The notes under the pieces: generated by a model | Told to the model about the DNA's origin: nothing | Database searches by the model: none | What the model saw: only the letters and a program-made list of their open reading frames with translations | Program-made: the position numbers and the translations under genes | In this document: one piece after another, positions 51,621 through 60,963 of the stretch | How the letters are laid out: the number at the start of each line of letters is the position of its first letter | How positions within the stretch are numbered: the first letter of the stretch is position 1 | Assembly: GCA_029261835.1 (NCBI GenBank) | Contig: JAJDAO010000069.1 | Location: 62,001-126,000 of the forward strand | Source of the DNA: Deltaproteobacteria bacterium | Lineage (GTDB): Bacteria; Myxococcota_A; UBA9160; UBA4427 | DNA length: 64,000 nt | Reading direction: 5' to 3'

Positions 51621-53294
51621 ATGCGAAGGAAGGTCCTTACACTCGCCTGCCTGCTTCTCGTCATCGGCCTGAGCACGCTGTTGACAGGTGGCGCCGGTCT
51701 CCAGCCCGTCGGCGACGGGGCACTCGCGCGGGGAAGCTCGCACGTAGCGGTCCAACCGAAGCAGCAGCCGAACGTGCCGGCCATGACTCCGAGCACGCAT
51801 TGGCGGCAAGCACTCTCTCGCGCGCCCACCAGCCCGCCGTCCGGTGTCGCGGCAGGCGAGAACACGACTCCGCTGGCCGCTACTGAGCTGCCAGAGTCGT
51901 CCCTCGACGATCAGAGCACCGCTGAGATCGAGCGGCGCCTGCGAAGCGCCATTGGACAGGCGACTCGCGAACGCGGGACGCGCATCGCCGACGGCTTGCT
52001 GCCGCAGCTCCTCGACCGCGGCAGCGTTCGGGTCATCGTGGCCCAGGCGGGCCACGACCGCGCCCTCGAGCCGAGGCTGCAGGGCTCCCGTCACGGTCCG
52101 GCCCGCTACTTTCGCGCCCTTCCCTTCGCGGCCCTCGAGGTGGGGCCGCAGGCACTGCTGACACTGGTCGAGTCCGACGACGTGACCGGCATCGAGGAGG
52201 ACGAGGTCAGTCGCCCAGGCCTGGCTGAGAGCGTGCCGCTGATCGCCGCCGATACCGCCGTGGCGGCTGGTCACGACGGCGACAGCTGGGCGGTGGCAGT
52301 GCTCGACACGGGCGTAGAAGGCGATCACCCCTTCTTCGGCGAGCGTCTGGTGGACGAGGCCTGTTTCTCGCTCGGTGGCGACTGTCCCAACGGAGAAACG
52401 ACGCAGTACGGACCGGGTGCGGGGGTACCCTGCACCTTCGGCTGCAGTCACGGAACCTACGTGGCGGGCGCGGTGCTCGGCCACGACGCCTCGGAGCCCC
52501 TATCGGGCGTCGCCCCGGCCGCCTCGTTGATCTCGATCCAGGTCTACAGCCGCGTCGACGACGAACCGGGCGCCTACACGTCGGATCTGGTCGCGGCCCT
52601 CGAACACGTCTACGACTTGCGCAGCTTCTACTCCATCGCCGCCGTCAACATGAGCCTCGGAGGCTCGGCCTATACCGACCAGCAGCAATGCGACGCAGCC
52701 AACGCAGTGCGCAAGGCCGCCATCGACCTACTGCGGTCGGTCGGTATTGCGACAATCGTCTCGTCCGGAAACGAGAGCCACAGCGATAAGATCGCGGCAC
52801 CGGCCTGTATCTCCTCTGCGATCAGCGTGGGAGCCGCCTCGAAGAGCGACGCCGTGGCGAGCTTCTCGAACTCCGCTTCGTTCCTGTCCCTGTTGGCGCC
52901 CGGCGTGTTGATCCGCTCCTCGATGCCCGGAGACGGCTACGGCCTGATGAGCGGCACCTCGATTTCCGCGCCTCATGTGGCCGGTGCCTGGGCGAGCGTT
53001 CTGAGCGCCTCACCCAGCAGCAGTGTCGACGCGGTCCTCTTCGCGCTGCAATCGGCGGGAACGCCGATTCTCGACACTCGCAATCAGGTTACTACGCCAC
53101 GCATCAATGTGATGGCGACGATCGACATGCTGGCCAACGGTGGGGGCTCACCCGACGGTCAGCCCGAGAACGACGGCGCTCTCTCGACGGCGACGGGTGA
53201 CTCGGGTGGATCGAGCTGCGGCCTGGTCGGCATCGAGCTGCTGCTTCCGCTACTGCTGGCGGCGCGCCTCAGAAGGTGTAACGCAGCCGCATGA
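51621..53294 (+). CDS. Exported subtilisin-like serine protease (S8) with C-terminal sorting tail
   Basis: The ATG at 51621 lies just after the riboswitch; the frame upstream to 51519 is the aptamer. The product has 557 residues: a signal peptide (about 5-27), a propeptide-like region to about 195, then the S8 domain. The catalytic Asp is in VAVLDTGVEGDHPFF, His in CSHGTYVAGA and Ser in GTSISAPHVAG. The C-terminus (GGSSCGLVGIELLLPLLLAA, then RLRR) is a Cys/hydrophobic/basic tail like MYXO-CTERM or rhombosortase signals. The end overlaps the convergent DUF1302 gene by 26 bases. Confidence 0.9.
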   Translation: MRRKVLTLACLLLVIGLSTLLTGGAGLQPVGDGALARGSSHVAVQPKQQPNVPAMTPSTHWRQALSRAPTSPPSGVAAGENTTPLAATELPESSLDDQSTAEIERRLRSAIGQATRERGTRIADGLLPQLLDRGSVRVIVAQAGHDRALEPRLQGSRHGPARYFRALPFAALEVGPQALLTLVESDDVTGIEEDEVSRPGLAESVPLIAADTAVAAGHDGDSWAVAVLDTGVEGDHPFFGERLVDEACFSLGGDCPNGETTQYGPGAGVPCTFGCSHGTYVAGAVLGHDASEPLSGVAPAASLISIQVYSRVDDEPGAYTSDLVAALEHVYDLRSFYSIAAVNMSLGGSAYTDQQQCDAANAVRKAAIDLLRSVGIATIVSSGNESHSDKIAAPACISSAISVGAASKSDAVASFSNSASFLSLLAPGVLIRSSMPGDGYGLMSGTSISAPHVAGAWASVLSASPSSSVDAVLFALQSAGTPILDTRNQVTTPRINVMATIDMLANGGGSPDGQPENDGALSTATGDSGGSSCGLVGIELLLPLLLAARLRRCNAAA

Positions 53295-56200
53295 ACACCT
53301 CGTCGCGGTCGCGGACCGCCGAGAGTCCGTTCTCGACACCGACCTGGTAGGCGCGCGGTCCCTGCTGGTTGCCGACAATCGATGTGTCGTTCACGGGCAC
53401 GTCGCGGTAGTTGATACCGCCGAAGAAGCCTGCACCGCCCAGCGCAACAGAGAAGCTCTGGGTGAAGCGATAGGCCAACTGCCCGATGATCGCGCCGGAA
53501 GGCGAGTTGAAATCAACGACAGAGATGAAGCTCGGCAGCAGACGGTCCTGGAAGTAGCCAGTGCTGACCGCGAAGGTGGCGAGAAAGGTGTAGGGACCGT
53601 TGGCCGTCATGCCGGGTCCGTAGCCCGATCGATAGCGCGTGAAGAACTGCGCGTTGAAGAAGAAGGTGCGGTTGGGATTCAGGAAGTTGATGAAGGTGGG
53701 GCGGTCCATCGAGATCGTGAGGTTGATGTCGTCGACCTCGCTGACGCCGCTCCAGGAGTCGTTGTCGGCCACGGGATGGGAGCCGATCCAGGTCGCCTCC
53801 AGGCTGAAATTGCTCTTGGTCCGGTCCTCCGCGAAGTCCATCGAGAAGCCGAGCACGTTGCGCTTCGCGTAGCGGGTCACCACTTCGCCGCCCGAATGCC
53901 AGATGAAGGTGCGGCGACCGAACGGACTGCTGGCACCCGAGGCGCGCACGGTGTTGCGCGTGACGCCCACGACGGCGTAGACGGCTGCAACCGTTGAACA
54001 CTTCTCGGGAGCGGCGAAGCTGCACTGCGTCTCGTCCCAGGCGCACGCCCGGTAGACCGCCTGGTCGCCGCCTGCATCGCAGCGACTCGTGAACATGGCG
54101 TCCAGCGCCGTCAGGACCATCAGAAAGTTCCACGAGACGGCGGCCATCTCGGTGGCGAAGACCTGCTCCTGAGCGTCCGCGTCATAGTTGGGACCGGTGG
54201 GGTTGAAGTAGCCGTGAACGTCGGTGCTGGGATTGAAGCTGGGGTGATAGAGCATGTTGGCCCCGGCGCCCCCGTTCGACGCGGCGCACGCCGCTTCGGC
54301 GGCAGTCCCGCTCGCGCGTATGCAGCCATCCACCCCGGGCGAGTAGCCGAAGCTCGCGAAGTCCGCGGGGCCCCGCGAACCCGGGAGCTTGAGGACGATC
54401 TGGTCTCCCACCACCTGGTACGCGCTGCCGGCGGCATCCAGCCTGCCCCGCTCGCCGGGTTCCACGCGATAGGTGCCGATCGGGCCGCCGACGCCCGCGA
54501 AGCCGAGCGTACCCGGCTGGGGGGCCGCCGTGTTGAAGGTTCCATCGGCCCTCTTGACGCCCTTGGTCGTCCACGCCACACCGCCGTAGTGCGCCGGATT
54601 GCTCCCCTCGAGGCCGGGAAACGACTGCAACAGCACGCTCGCCTCGGCGTTCAGCAGGTCGACACCGTCGTTGTCACAATCCGTTCCCCAGAGCGGCCCG
54701 CAGCCGAGCAGCGCCTCCTGCTCCGGCGTGAGGAAGGGGCCGAGCGCTTCTTCGGTGAAGCCGAAGGCTCCGAACAGCGGCGGGTCGTCGAAGGGACCGT
54801 TGCCACCCCGCCCGCACTCCACCGGATTGCCCGAGTTCGTCATGCAGCTCGTCCCACGAGCCAAGTCGTCGTTCGCGTCGCGGTTGGGAACAACGAGCGG
54901 GATCGGGTTTCGAATTGCGAGAATGCTCGCGACATCGGTACTGAAGGTCAGCACTCCATTCGCCAGCTCTCCGCCGGCCAGCGCAGCGCTGAAGATGTTC
55001 ACGATGTCGAGGCCGGCCAACGGGCTCGCCTTGCTGCCAAAGATCGTCTGGCCGCAGGCGGCCAAATCGAGGCTCGAGAAGCCGATCGTAGTCGAGCAGA
55101 TGACCCCAAAGAGCTGCTGGTTGGCGTGATGGTACTCGAGGGCGTTGTACGCGCTCCCCACACCGAGATTGGTGATATTCCCGGCCAGATTGGTGGCGCC
55201 TGTGGGGTCACCCGTCGGGTCGACCTGGCTGATGCCGGGTGTCAGGCAGCCGCCGAAGCTGGCCGCGACGCCGCCCGGCAGCCCGAGCGCGGTCGCGTCA
55301 TCGGCCGTCAGGCAGGCGTCGGTCGCGGCCATGTAGCGCGGTCGCCCGGTGATGGGATCGACGTTTCGGTCGTAAGTCGAAAGGCGGTGCAGGTAGGGCA
55401 TGTCTTCGTAGCCCCAGAAGTCCATGATGGCGAAGCTGAAGCGGTCGTAGCGAAACTCGATCCGGCCCCCGATCTCGAGACCGCTGATATCGTCCCACGG
55501 ATCCCCCGGCCGCTGGCTGCCCGCCACCGTCACCCCCGTCAGGCCGTGGCTGAAGTTGGCGAAGGTGAGGACACAGACCACGTTCAGCGTATAGGGCTCG
55601 CCACAGGCGCCGAGGTCGTTCGGCTGGAACTCGTCGAAATTGAGGGCGAGCTCCAAGCGAACGTCTTGCAAAGGCCCGACGTCGTAGAACGAGTAGACAC
55701 CACGCGCAGCCCACAGCGCGATGCGGGACTCCTCTAGGCTCGGCAGGGAAGCGAGTGCCAGATCCTGCGGATTGAACTGGTCCGTGGTGCGGAAGAGTTC
55801 CGTCTTGCCCCAAACGATGCTCTGCTTGCCCAGGCGCAGCCAGAGCCGGCTCTCGAACATCTCGATGTCGAAGTACAGCTCCTTGAGCGCGCCGGTCTGC
55901 TGCTGGCTCGCGCCGTGGTTGAAGGCGCGCTCGATCTCGCTGATATTGAACTCGTAGTCGCTCATCTTGCCCGACTCGAGAAAGTCCATCAGTGGCTTGC
56001 TCGGGATGAAGAGCCCCTTGGCACCGCCCTGCCAGTCGCCGAGCTTGGCCGACGCGACCCGGGCGGGGATCGGACGCAGCGGGAGCGCACCGCCGCCGGC
56101 CGCCGTTTGCTCTGCGGCCTCGCCGGCAGCGCGGAGCGTTGCGGGGGTGTTGGCCGAGCTGGCGCCGTAGTAGTCGCTGAGGCTCTGGTCGTAGTAGGTC

Positions 56201-57201
56201 GACTCGGTGCCGAGCACGAAGCTACCGCGATCGTAGCCAGCCGCAGTGAAGACCCCGGTATTGAAGAAGGCGGCTTTGACGATGTCGTTGGCCTGGCTCG
56301 TTCGGTCGTCGAAGGGGTTCTTGCGATCGGACAGGCCCGCGTTGGACACTACGTCGTTCTTCGGCAGCCACGGTCCCATGGCGGTCTTCGGCAGGCCGCC
56401 CTCCTTGCCGCCGTAGCCCTGAACGGTGGTGAATCGGAAATCGCGGTAGAAGTTCTGAAAGACAGTCGGGAAGGGATCGTCGAAATGCAGCGATACCGGC
56501 GCTGGCTCGGCATCGTAGCCATCCGCACCGGCCTGCCCGGCGAACGTCGAATAGGGCGAGATGTCGGAGAGCAGCATCGGCTGACTCGACGGGTTGATCT
56601 CGGCGAGGTGAAGCGTCGAGATACGGCGGGCATCGGTGTGCCCCGCGACATAGCCGTTGGGATCCGACACCGCGGCGAGCGTCGTCCCGTCGTCGACCCA
56701 CCTTCGCTCGACCTCGGGCCGGTCTTCCACGACCAGTGCGCCCGACATCTGTGCCGAGCGGCCGTTGCTGAGCCGCTCGGGGAGGTTGCGGGCGCGATCG
56801 CCATAGACATCGACGCCGCGCAGCAGCCCGCAGCCGCGCGAGTAGATGCAGTCGAAGCGGACCTCCGCGCGGGCGAACGCGGAGACCAGATCAACGGGAC
56901 CGTGAGTGCTGCGAACGAGGTCGACTTCGATCTCGAGATCGAAGATGTTGTACCACTGTGTCAGGTCGAACTGCTCTGAATAGCCAGCAGTGATGCCTCG
57001 AAGCTGCATCTCGAAATAGCCGTGAGCCTGGATCCGCCCGTTGAGGGCTTCGAGCGCACGCGCCTCCGGGGCCGCGATCAGCAAGACACTCATCAGTGGC
57101 ATCAGAGCGGTGAAGAGGATGCCGCCCAGCAGCCCGAGCGTGATCGGCGCTCTGGCACGCCCTCTGCGGTTCGCTCGCCTCGCGCGGTGCAGACTCGTCA
57201 T
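53269..57201 (-). CDS. Giant DUF1302 outer-membrane protein
   Basis: The ATG at 57201 behind GGGGGGAGC gives about 1310 residues. A signal peptide (about 20-55, ending ARA) is followed by LNGRIQAHGYFEMQLRG, the typical DUF1302 start. LWLRLGKQSIVWGKTELFRTTDQFNPQDLALASLPSLEESRI and a C-terminal beta-barrel ending in RLRYTF also fit. DUF1302 proteins are outer-membrane barrels often found with DUF1329 and RND partners in lipid or steroid handling. It is much longer than usual, with a mid-protein insertion (about 640-1020) rich in Gly/Asn and cysteines. No DUF1329 partner is present. Confidence 0.82.
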   Translation of the reverse strand: MTSLHRARRANRRGRARAPITLGLLGGILFTALMPLMSVLLIAAPEARALEALNGRIQAHGYFEMQLRGITAGYSEQFDLTQWYNIFDLEIEVDLVRSTHGPVDLVSAFARAEVRFDCIYSRGCGLLRGVDVYGDRARNLPERLSNGRSAQMSGALVVEDRPEVERRWVDDGTTLAAVSDPNGYVAGHTDARRISTLHLAEINPSSQPMLLSDISPYSTFAGQAGADGYDAEPAPVSLHFDDPFPTVFQNFYRDFRFTTVQGYGGKEGGLPKTAMGPWLPKNDVVSNAGLSDRKNPFDDRTSQANDIVKAAFFNTGVFTAAGYDRGSFVLGTESTYYDQSLSDYYGASSANTPATLRAAGEAAEQTAAGGGALPLRPIPARVASAKLGDWQGGAKGLFIPSKPLMDFLESGKMSDYEFNISEIERAFNHGASQQQTGALKELYFDIEMFESRLWLRLGKQSIVWGKTELFRTTDQFNPQDLALASLPSLEESRIALWAARGVYSFYDVGPLQDVRLELALNFDEFQPNDLGACGEPYTLNVVCVLTFANFSHGLTGVTVAGSQRPGDPWDDISGLEIGGRIEFRYDRFSFAIMDFWGYEDMPYLHRLSTYDRNVDPITGRPRYMAATDACLTADDATALGLPGGVAASFGGCLTPGISQVDPTGDPTGATNLAGNITNLGVGSAYNALEYHHANQQLFGVICSTTIGFSSLDLAACGQTIFGSKASPLAGLDIVNIFSAALAGGELANGVLTFSTDVASILAIRNPIPLVVPNRDANDDLARGTSCMTNSGNPVECGRGGNGPFDDPPLFGAFGFTEEALGPFLTPEQEALLGCGPLWGTDCDNDGVDLLNAEASVLLQSFPGLEGSNPAHYGGVAWTTKGVKRADGTFNTAAPQPGTLGFAGVGGPIGTYRVEPGERGRLDAAGSAYQVVGDQIVLKLPGSRGPADFASFGYSPGVDGCIRASGTAAEAACAASNGGAGANMLYHPSFNPSTDVHGYFNPTGPNYDADAQEQVFATEMAAVSWNFLMVLTALDAMFTSRCDAGGDQAVYRACAWDETQCSFAAPEKCSTVAAVYAVVGVTRNTVRASGASSPFGRRTFIWHSGGEVVTRYAKRNVLGFSMDFAEDRTKSNFSLEATWIGSHPVADNDSWSGVSEVDDINLTISMDRPTFINFLNPNRTFFFNAQFFTRYRSGYGPGMTANGPYTFLATFAVSTGYFQDRLLPSFISVVDFNSPSGAIIGQLAYRFTQSFSVALGGAGFFGGINYRDVPVNDTSIVGNQQGPRAYQVGVENGLSAVRDRDEVFMRLRYTF

Positions 57202-57400
57202 GCTCCCCCCGCCCGTCTCTTGGGCATCCGGCACCTGCCACCCGGTGCCGGACCGAGGTGTCAGGACTTCCCCCCAGAAATTTCATTATACGCTCTAGTC
57301 CTAATGGTTTGTAAAGGCAAGTTGCGGCTCCCGGAGCAGGGCCCTGCCGGGCCTGGTCGCCGTCGCTACTCTCCCGCCCCAACCCAACGAGGAGCCCCCC

Positions 57401-58123
57401 GTGGCCCAACCAACCCAAGAGCCCGGCTACGACAGCGCCGAGCACGATCACGTGGAGAACACCGCCAGCGGGATCCTGCGCGCCAGCATTTTCGGCGTCT
57501 CGGATGGGTTGGTCTCGAATCTGGCCCTCGTGATGGGCGTGGCGGGGGGGACCCAGGACCCGCACACCGTCGTGCTCGCCGGCTCGGCCGGCCTGCTGGC
57601 CGGCGCCTTCTCGATGGCGGCGGGCGAGTACATCTCGATGCAGACGCAACGAGAGGCGATGGAACTCCAGCTCCACGTCGAGCGCGAGCACATTCTCAAG
57701 TACCCCGAGGAAGAGGAAGCACACCTGATGGAGCTGCTGACCAGGAGCGGCCTCGACCAGGACGTGGCGACCGAGATGGCGAGAAAGATTCACGAGGAAG
57801 TGGATCCGGCCGTCGATTTTCACGCGTTGCTCGAGCTGGGAATCGTGCCGAACCAGATGGGCTCGCCGGTGGCAGCCTCGCTCTACTCATTCCTCTCGTT
57901 TGTCGTGGGGGCCCTGATTCCACTGATCCCGTGGCTCTTCTCCGCCGACGGTCTGGCGCTCTCCATCGGAGTTTCGGCGCTGGCCCTGGCGGTCGTGGGA
58001 GGCAGCGTTACGCGTATCACCCATCGCAGTGTCATCGCTGGAGCGCTCCGGCAGCTTCTCTTCGGCGGCGGTGCGGCGGCCGTGACGTACACAATCGGGC
58101 GAGCGATCGGCTCCGGGCTGTAG
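57401..58123 (+). CDS. VIT1/CCC1-family iron/manganese transporter
   Basis: A GTG start at 57401 follows GAGGAGCC and gives 240 residues. HDHVENTASGILRASIFGVSDGLVSNLALVMGVAGG and AGAFSMAAGEYISMQTQ are hallmark VIT1/CCC1 segments. About five transmembrane helices flank a Glu/His-rich metal-binding loop (HVEREHILKYPEEEEAHLMELL). Such proteins move Fe2+ or Mn2+ out of the cytoplasm. The gene is divergent from the DUF1302 gene. Confidence 0.92.
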   Translation: MAQPTQEPGYDSAEHDHVENTASGILRASIFGVSDGLVSNLALVMGVAGGTQDPHTVVLAGSAGLLAGAFSMAAGEYISMQTQREAMELQLHVEREHILKYPEEEEAHLMELLTRSGLDQDVATEMARKIHEEVDPAVDFHALLELGIVPNQMGSPVAASLYSFLSFVVGALIPLIPWLFSADGLALSIGVSALALAVVGGSVTRITHRSVIAGALRQLLFGGGAAAVTYTIGRAIGSGL

Positions 58124-58192
58124 CTGATTACTGCGGCGGCTCGAGATTCACTAGGAAGAGCGCGTAACGACTCGCGAGGAGGGGAGAGTGCA

Positions 58193-59095
58193 ATGTTGCA
58201 AGGGCAGAAGGTCCTGGTCACGGGTCCCACGAGCCAGGTCGGACGACCCGTCGTCCGGAAGCTCGCCGAGAAGAACGACGTCTACGGCCTGGCGCGCTTC
58301 AGCAAGCAAGAGGACCGCGCCGCGATCGAAGCACTCGGTGCGAGCACGCTGGCAGTGGACCTGGCCGATGGCGACTTCGGCGAGGTTCCCGACGACTTCG
58401 ACTACGTCCTCAACTTTGCCGTCGTCAAGAGTGGGGACTTCTCGTACGACCTCCAGGCCAACGCTGAGGGCGCCGGACGTCTACTTGCGCACTGCCGACG
58501 TGCTCGGGCCTTCCTTCACTGCTCGACCGGGGGCGTCTACCAATACGCGGGCCATCACCCGCTGCAGGAGGACGAGCCGCTGGGCGACAACCATCGCGTC
58601 ATGATGCCAACCTACAGCATCTCGAAGATCGCGGCGGAGAGCGTCGTTCGCTTCGCGGCGCGCCACTGGAACGTTGCCACGACCATCGCCCGGTTCAGCG
58701 TTCCCTACGGCAACAACGGGGGATGGCCCTGGTACCACCTGATGATGATGAAGGGCGGTACCCCAATCCCGGTCCATCCCGACAAGCCGAACCTCTACAA
58801 CCCGATCCACGAAGACGACTACATCGAGATGATTCCGGGCCTGCTCGGAATCGCGAGCGTGCCCGCCACGACAGTCAACTGGGGTGGAAGCGAGGCGGTC
58901 AGCATCGAGGCGTGGTGCGACTACATGGGCGAACTCACCGGGCTCGGGCCGAAGTTCGAATACACCGAGCAGTCTCTCGGCAGTGTCGTGCTCGACCCCT
59001 CGCGCATGCACGAGAAGCTCGGTCGAACGAAGGTGGAATGGCGAGACGGAATCCGCCGAATGATCGAGACGCTCAACCCGGAACTACTGCGCTGA
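58193..59095 (+). CDS. NAD(P)-dependent epimerase/dehydratase (extended SDR)
   Basis: The 300-residue extended SDR has a modified cofactor motif (VLVTGPTSQVGRPVVRKL; GxxxxVG instead of GxxGxxG). The active-site Ser-Tyr-Lys is represented by CSTGGVYQY and PTYSISKIAAE. The C-terminal half (NWGGSEAVSIEAWCDYMGELTG) is the substrate-binding part of the family. GGAGGGGAGAG precedes the ATG. Sugar-nucleotide or steroid substrates are both possible. Confidence 0.85.
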   Translation: MLQGQKVLVTGPTSQVGRPVVRKLAEKNDVYGLARFSKQEDRAAIEALGASTLAVDLADGDFGEVPDDFDYVLNFAVVKSGDFSYDLQANAEGAGRLLAHCRRARAFLHCSTGGVYQYAGHHPLQEDEPLGDNHRVMMPTYSISKIAAESVVRFAARHWNVATTIARFSVPYGNNGGWPWYHLMMMKGGTPIPVHPDKPNLYNPIHEDDYIEMIPGLLGIASVPATTVNWGGSEAVSIEAWCDYMGELTGLGPKFEYTEQSLGSVVLDPSRMHEKLGRTKVEWRDGIRRMIETLNPELLR

Positions 59096-59312
59096 GGTGC
59101 AGGCACCACGACCGACGTGGTAGAAGAGCATCTGAACTCGAGCTGTTTTCGAGAATCGAGCGGACGATTCCCAAGAGGTTGTAGGATTACGGCCCGTTGG
59201 AAGCCACACGCGATTTTCTCGCTGCAGTCAGGGTCGATTTCGTCCGATTGCCTGAACACTGCTCTGTCATGACACGAAGTCGCATCGAAGACGTGTGGAT
59301 GAGGTGTGAGAA

Positions 59313-59840
59313 TTGGACGGTCTGATGGGTAACCGAGACGATTTGAGGATGCTGGCGCGTAGGGTCGGCATCCATGTCGGCGTGTTTCTCGCCGGTGCCC
59401 TGATCGCCTTCGTGTACTCGTATGCACCCCTGCACAGTGCAAAGAACTGGAAGATCGACTACCTCGAAGAACGACTCGACGCCAGTCGCCTGCAGATCGA
59501 AGATCTCGAACGGAATCTCGCGGACGTCCAGAAGAAGATGCGAACAAGAGCGGACCCCGAAGCCTTCAGGCTGCTGCAGGGCGAGCTGGCGGTCACGGAC
59601 GACACAATCGGCGATCTCGAAAGCAAGCTCGCCCGCTCACAGCGCCGGGTCAAAGACCTCGAGCGTTCACGCGATAGCTGGAAAGCCAAACACTCGGAGG
59701 CCGAGTTGAAACGAGAGGCCCTACTCTCGGAAATCGAAAGCATCAACTCCCCGGCCCCAGAGGTCGAGTTCCCGCTGCTTCCCGCCGCACCCGCACCCGG
59801 CGCAGAGGAAGACACTCCACACGCCGAACTGGCGGAGTAG
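59313..59840 (+). CDS. Membrane-anchored coiled-coil protein, unrecognised
   Basis: A TTG start at 59313 has the better-spaced RBS (GAGGTG); an ATG lies at 59325. The product of about 175 residues has one transmembrane helix (about 18-38, VGIHVGVFLAGALIAFVYSY). A long coiled coil follows (about 48-145: YLEERLDASRLQIEDLERNLADVQKK and onwards) with a Pro/Glu tail. It would extend into the periplasm. No family recognised, and the gene stands alone. Confidence 0.65.
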   Translation: MDGLMGNRDDLRMLARRVGIHVGVFLAGALIAFVYSYAPLHSAKNWKIDYLEERLDASRLQIEDLERNLADVQKKMRTRADPEAFRLLQGELAVTDDTIGDLESKLARSQRRVKDLERSRDSWKAKHSEAELKREALLSEIESINSPAPEVEFPLLPAAPAPGAEEDTPHAELAE

Positions 59841-59844
59841 TCGG

Positions 59845-60471
59845 TCAGCCGCGACCTCGCAGCAGGCTCAACGCAGCATCGCGCGTCCGCTCGAGATCGA
59901 TCGAGAGGCCGGTTTCTTGCAGCGTCGTCACACCCAGAGCGAGCAGCACGAGGATCCTCGCTATCTCCTCCGGTGGGACATCGGAGCGCAGCCGGCCGAG
60001 CTGCTGTCCCCCTCGAGCTGCCGCCGCGACGCGCTCGATTGCCTCCTCGAGGATCTCGATGAATGCATGGCGAACCTTCTCGGCACGTGAACACGCCTCC
60101 AACAGGCGGTGGAAGGGCGGGCCCCAGACCTCTGAGGCCACACCCGCCTTCTCCACGGTTTCAGCAACCGGGTACAGCGCCATCGTGATGAAGCGTTCGA
60201 CCGTTGTCTCCAGGTCATCCCTCGCGTCACCGCTGGCAATCACCTCATCGAGGAAGGCGTGCAGCACGTGCTCCATCACCGCCGCCACGAGCTCGTCGCG
60301 GTTCTTGAAGTGAACGTAGAAGGCGCCTCGCGTATAGCCGGCCCGAGCACAGATGGCGTCGAGGCTCGGAACATCGAATCCCTTGGTGGAGAACTCCTTC
60401 GCAGCCGCCTCGACCAACGCCTGCCGTGTGGCCTGCTTGGCGCGCTCGCGCGTAGTCGTCACGTCGCCCAT
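59845..60471 (-). CDS. TetR-family transcriptional regulator
   Basis: From the ATG at 60471 (the frame reaches 60507) the protein is about 208 residues. The helix-turn-helix is AAKEFSTKGFDVPSLDAICARAGYTRGAFYVHFKNRDEL, the AcrR/TetR signature. The C-terminal region is TetR_C-like. A perfect palindrome lies directly upstream, indicating autoregulation. A later start than 60507 is preferred because the palindrome would otherwise fall inside the coding sequence. Confidence 0.88.
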   Translation of the reverse strand: MGDVTTTRERAKQATRQALVEAAAKEFSTKGFDVPSLDAICARAGYTRGAFYVHFKNRDELVAAVMEHVLHAFLDEVIASGDARDDLETTVERFITMALYPVAETVEKAGVASEVWGPPFHRLLEACSRAEKVRHAFIEILEEAIERVAAAARGGQQLGRLRSDVPPEEIARILVLLALGVTTLQETGLSIDLERTRDAALSLLRGRG

Positions 60472-60479
60472 TCTCGTTG

Positions 60480-60497
60480 ACATACCATTTGGTATGT
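60480..60497. promoter_or_regulatory. TetR operator
   Basis: ACATACCATTTGGTATGT is a perfect 18-bp palindrome 8 bases upstream of the chosen regulator start. The ACATACCA half-site resembles those of AcrR/QacR-like TetR operators that control efflux or lipid genes. Confidence 0.65.
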
Positions 60498-60625
60498 GAA
60501 TAATCAAGCAACTTCCGCCGGCTACCGAGTCTCATGATCAGTCTCAGCGCGTCGGTGGTGGCCCTCGGACGATCCGGTGGCGGACCGAGGCAGGCCGCAT
60601 GAGGAAAGTCGGGGATAATGGATCG

Positions 60626-60907
60626 ATGTCTGTCAACGGTGAGTTCGATCGCTACCTCGCGGCACTGATCGCACTGCTGCGCCAACTCGAGAAGCCGACC
60701 TGCGGGGCGCTGGCCAATGCCCTGGAGGCGGAGAAACGGGAGGCCGCCGAGGCCAATCTCTCGGGCTCGGCCAAGCGGGTGCTGGAGATCTTGGCGCGCT
60801 GGGACTCGAGCCTTCCCCTGGGTGAGTTGGACGCTCTAGCTGCCGACCAGCTGCAGGAGATGAACCTCAAGCTGACCGCGATCGCCAGGATCATCTTGGG
60901 ACACTGA
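60626..60907 (+). CDS. Small helical protein, unrecognised
   Basis: The ATG at 60626 (the frame begins at 60599) gives 93 residues: an all-helical, Leu/Ala-rich sequence with YLAALIALLRQLEKPTCGALANALE and QLQEMNLKLTAIARIIL. No signal peptide or membrane segment is evident. No family recognised. It lies between the TetR operator and the trypsin-like gene. Confidence 0.5.
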   Translation: MSVNGEFDRYLAALIALLRQLEKPTCGALANALEAEKREAAEANLSGSAKRVLEILARWDSSLPLGELDALAADQLQEMNLKLTAIARIILGH

Positions 60908-60963
60908 AGAGACCGTCGAGAAAACCCGAAGCTTCCCATCGACGGCTTCATCGTGTTAACTGG

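Noticed and set aside
54214..55737. 507-residue plus-strand frame inside the DUF1302 gene
   Set aside because: No family resemblance; the DUF1302 frame has signal peptide and barrel features.
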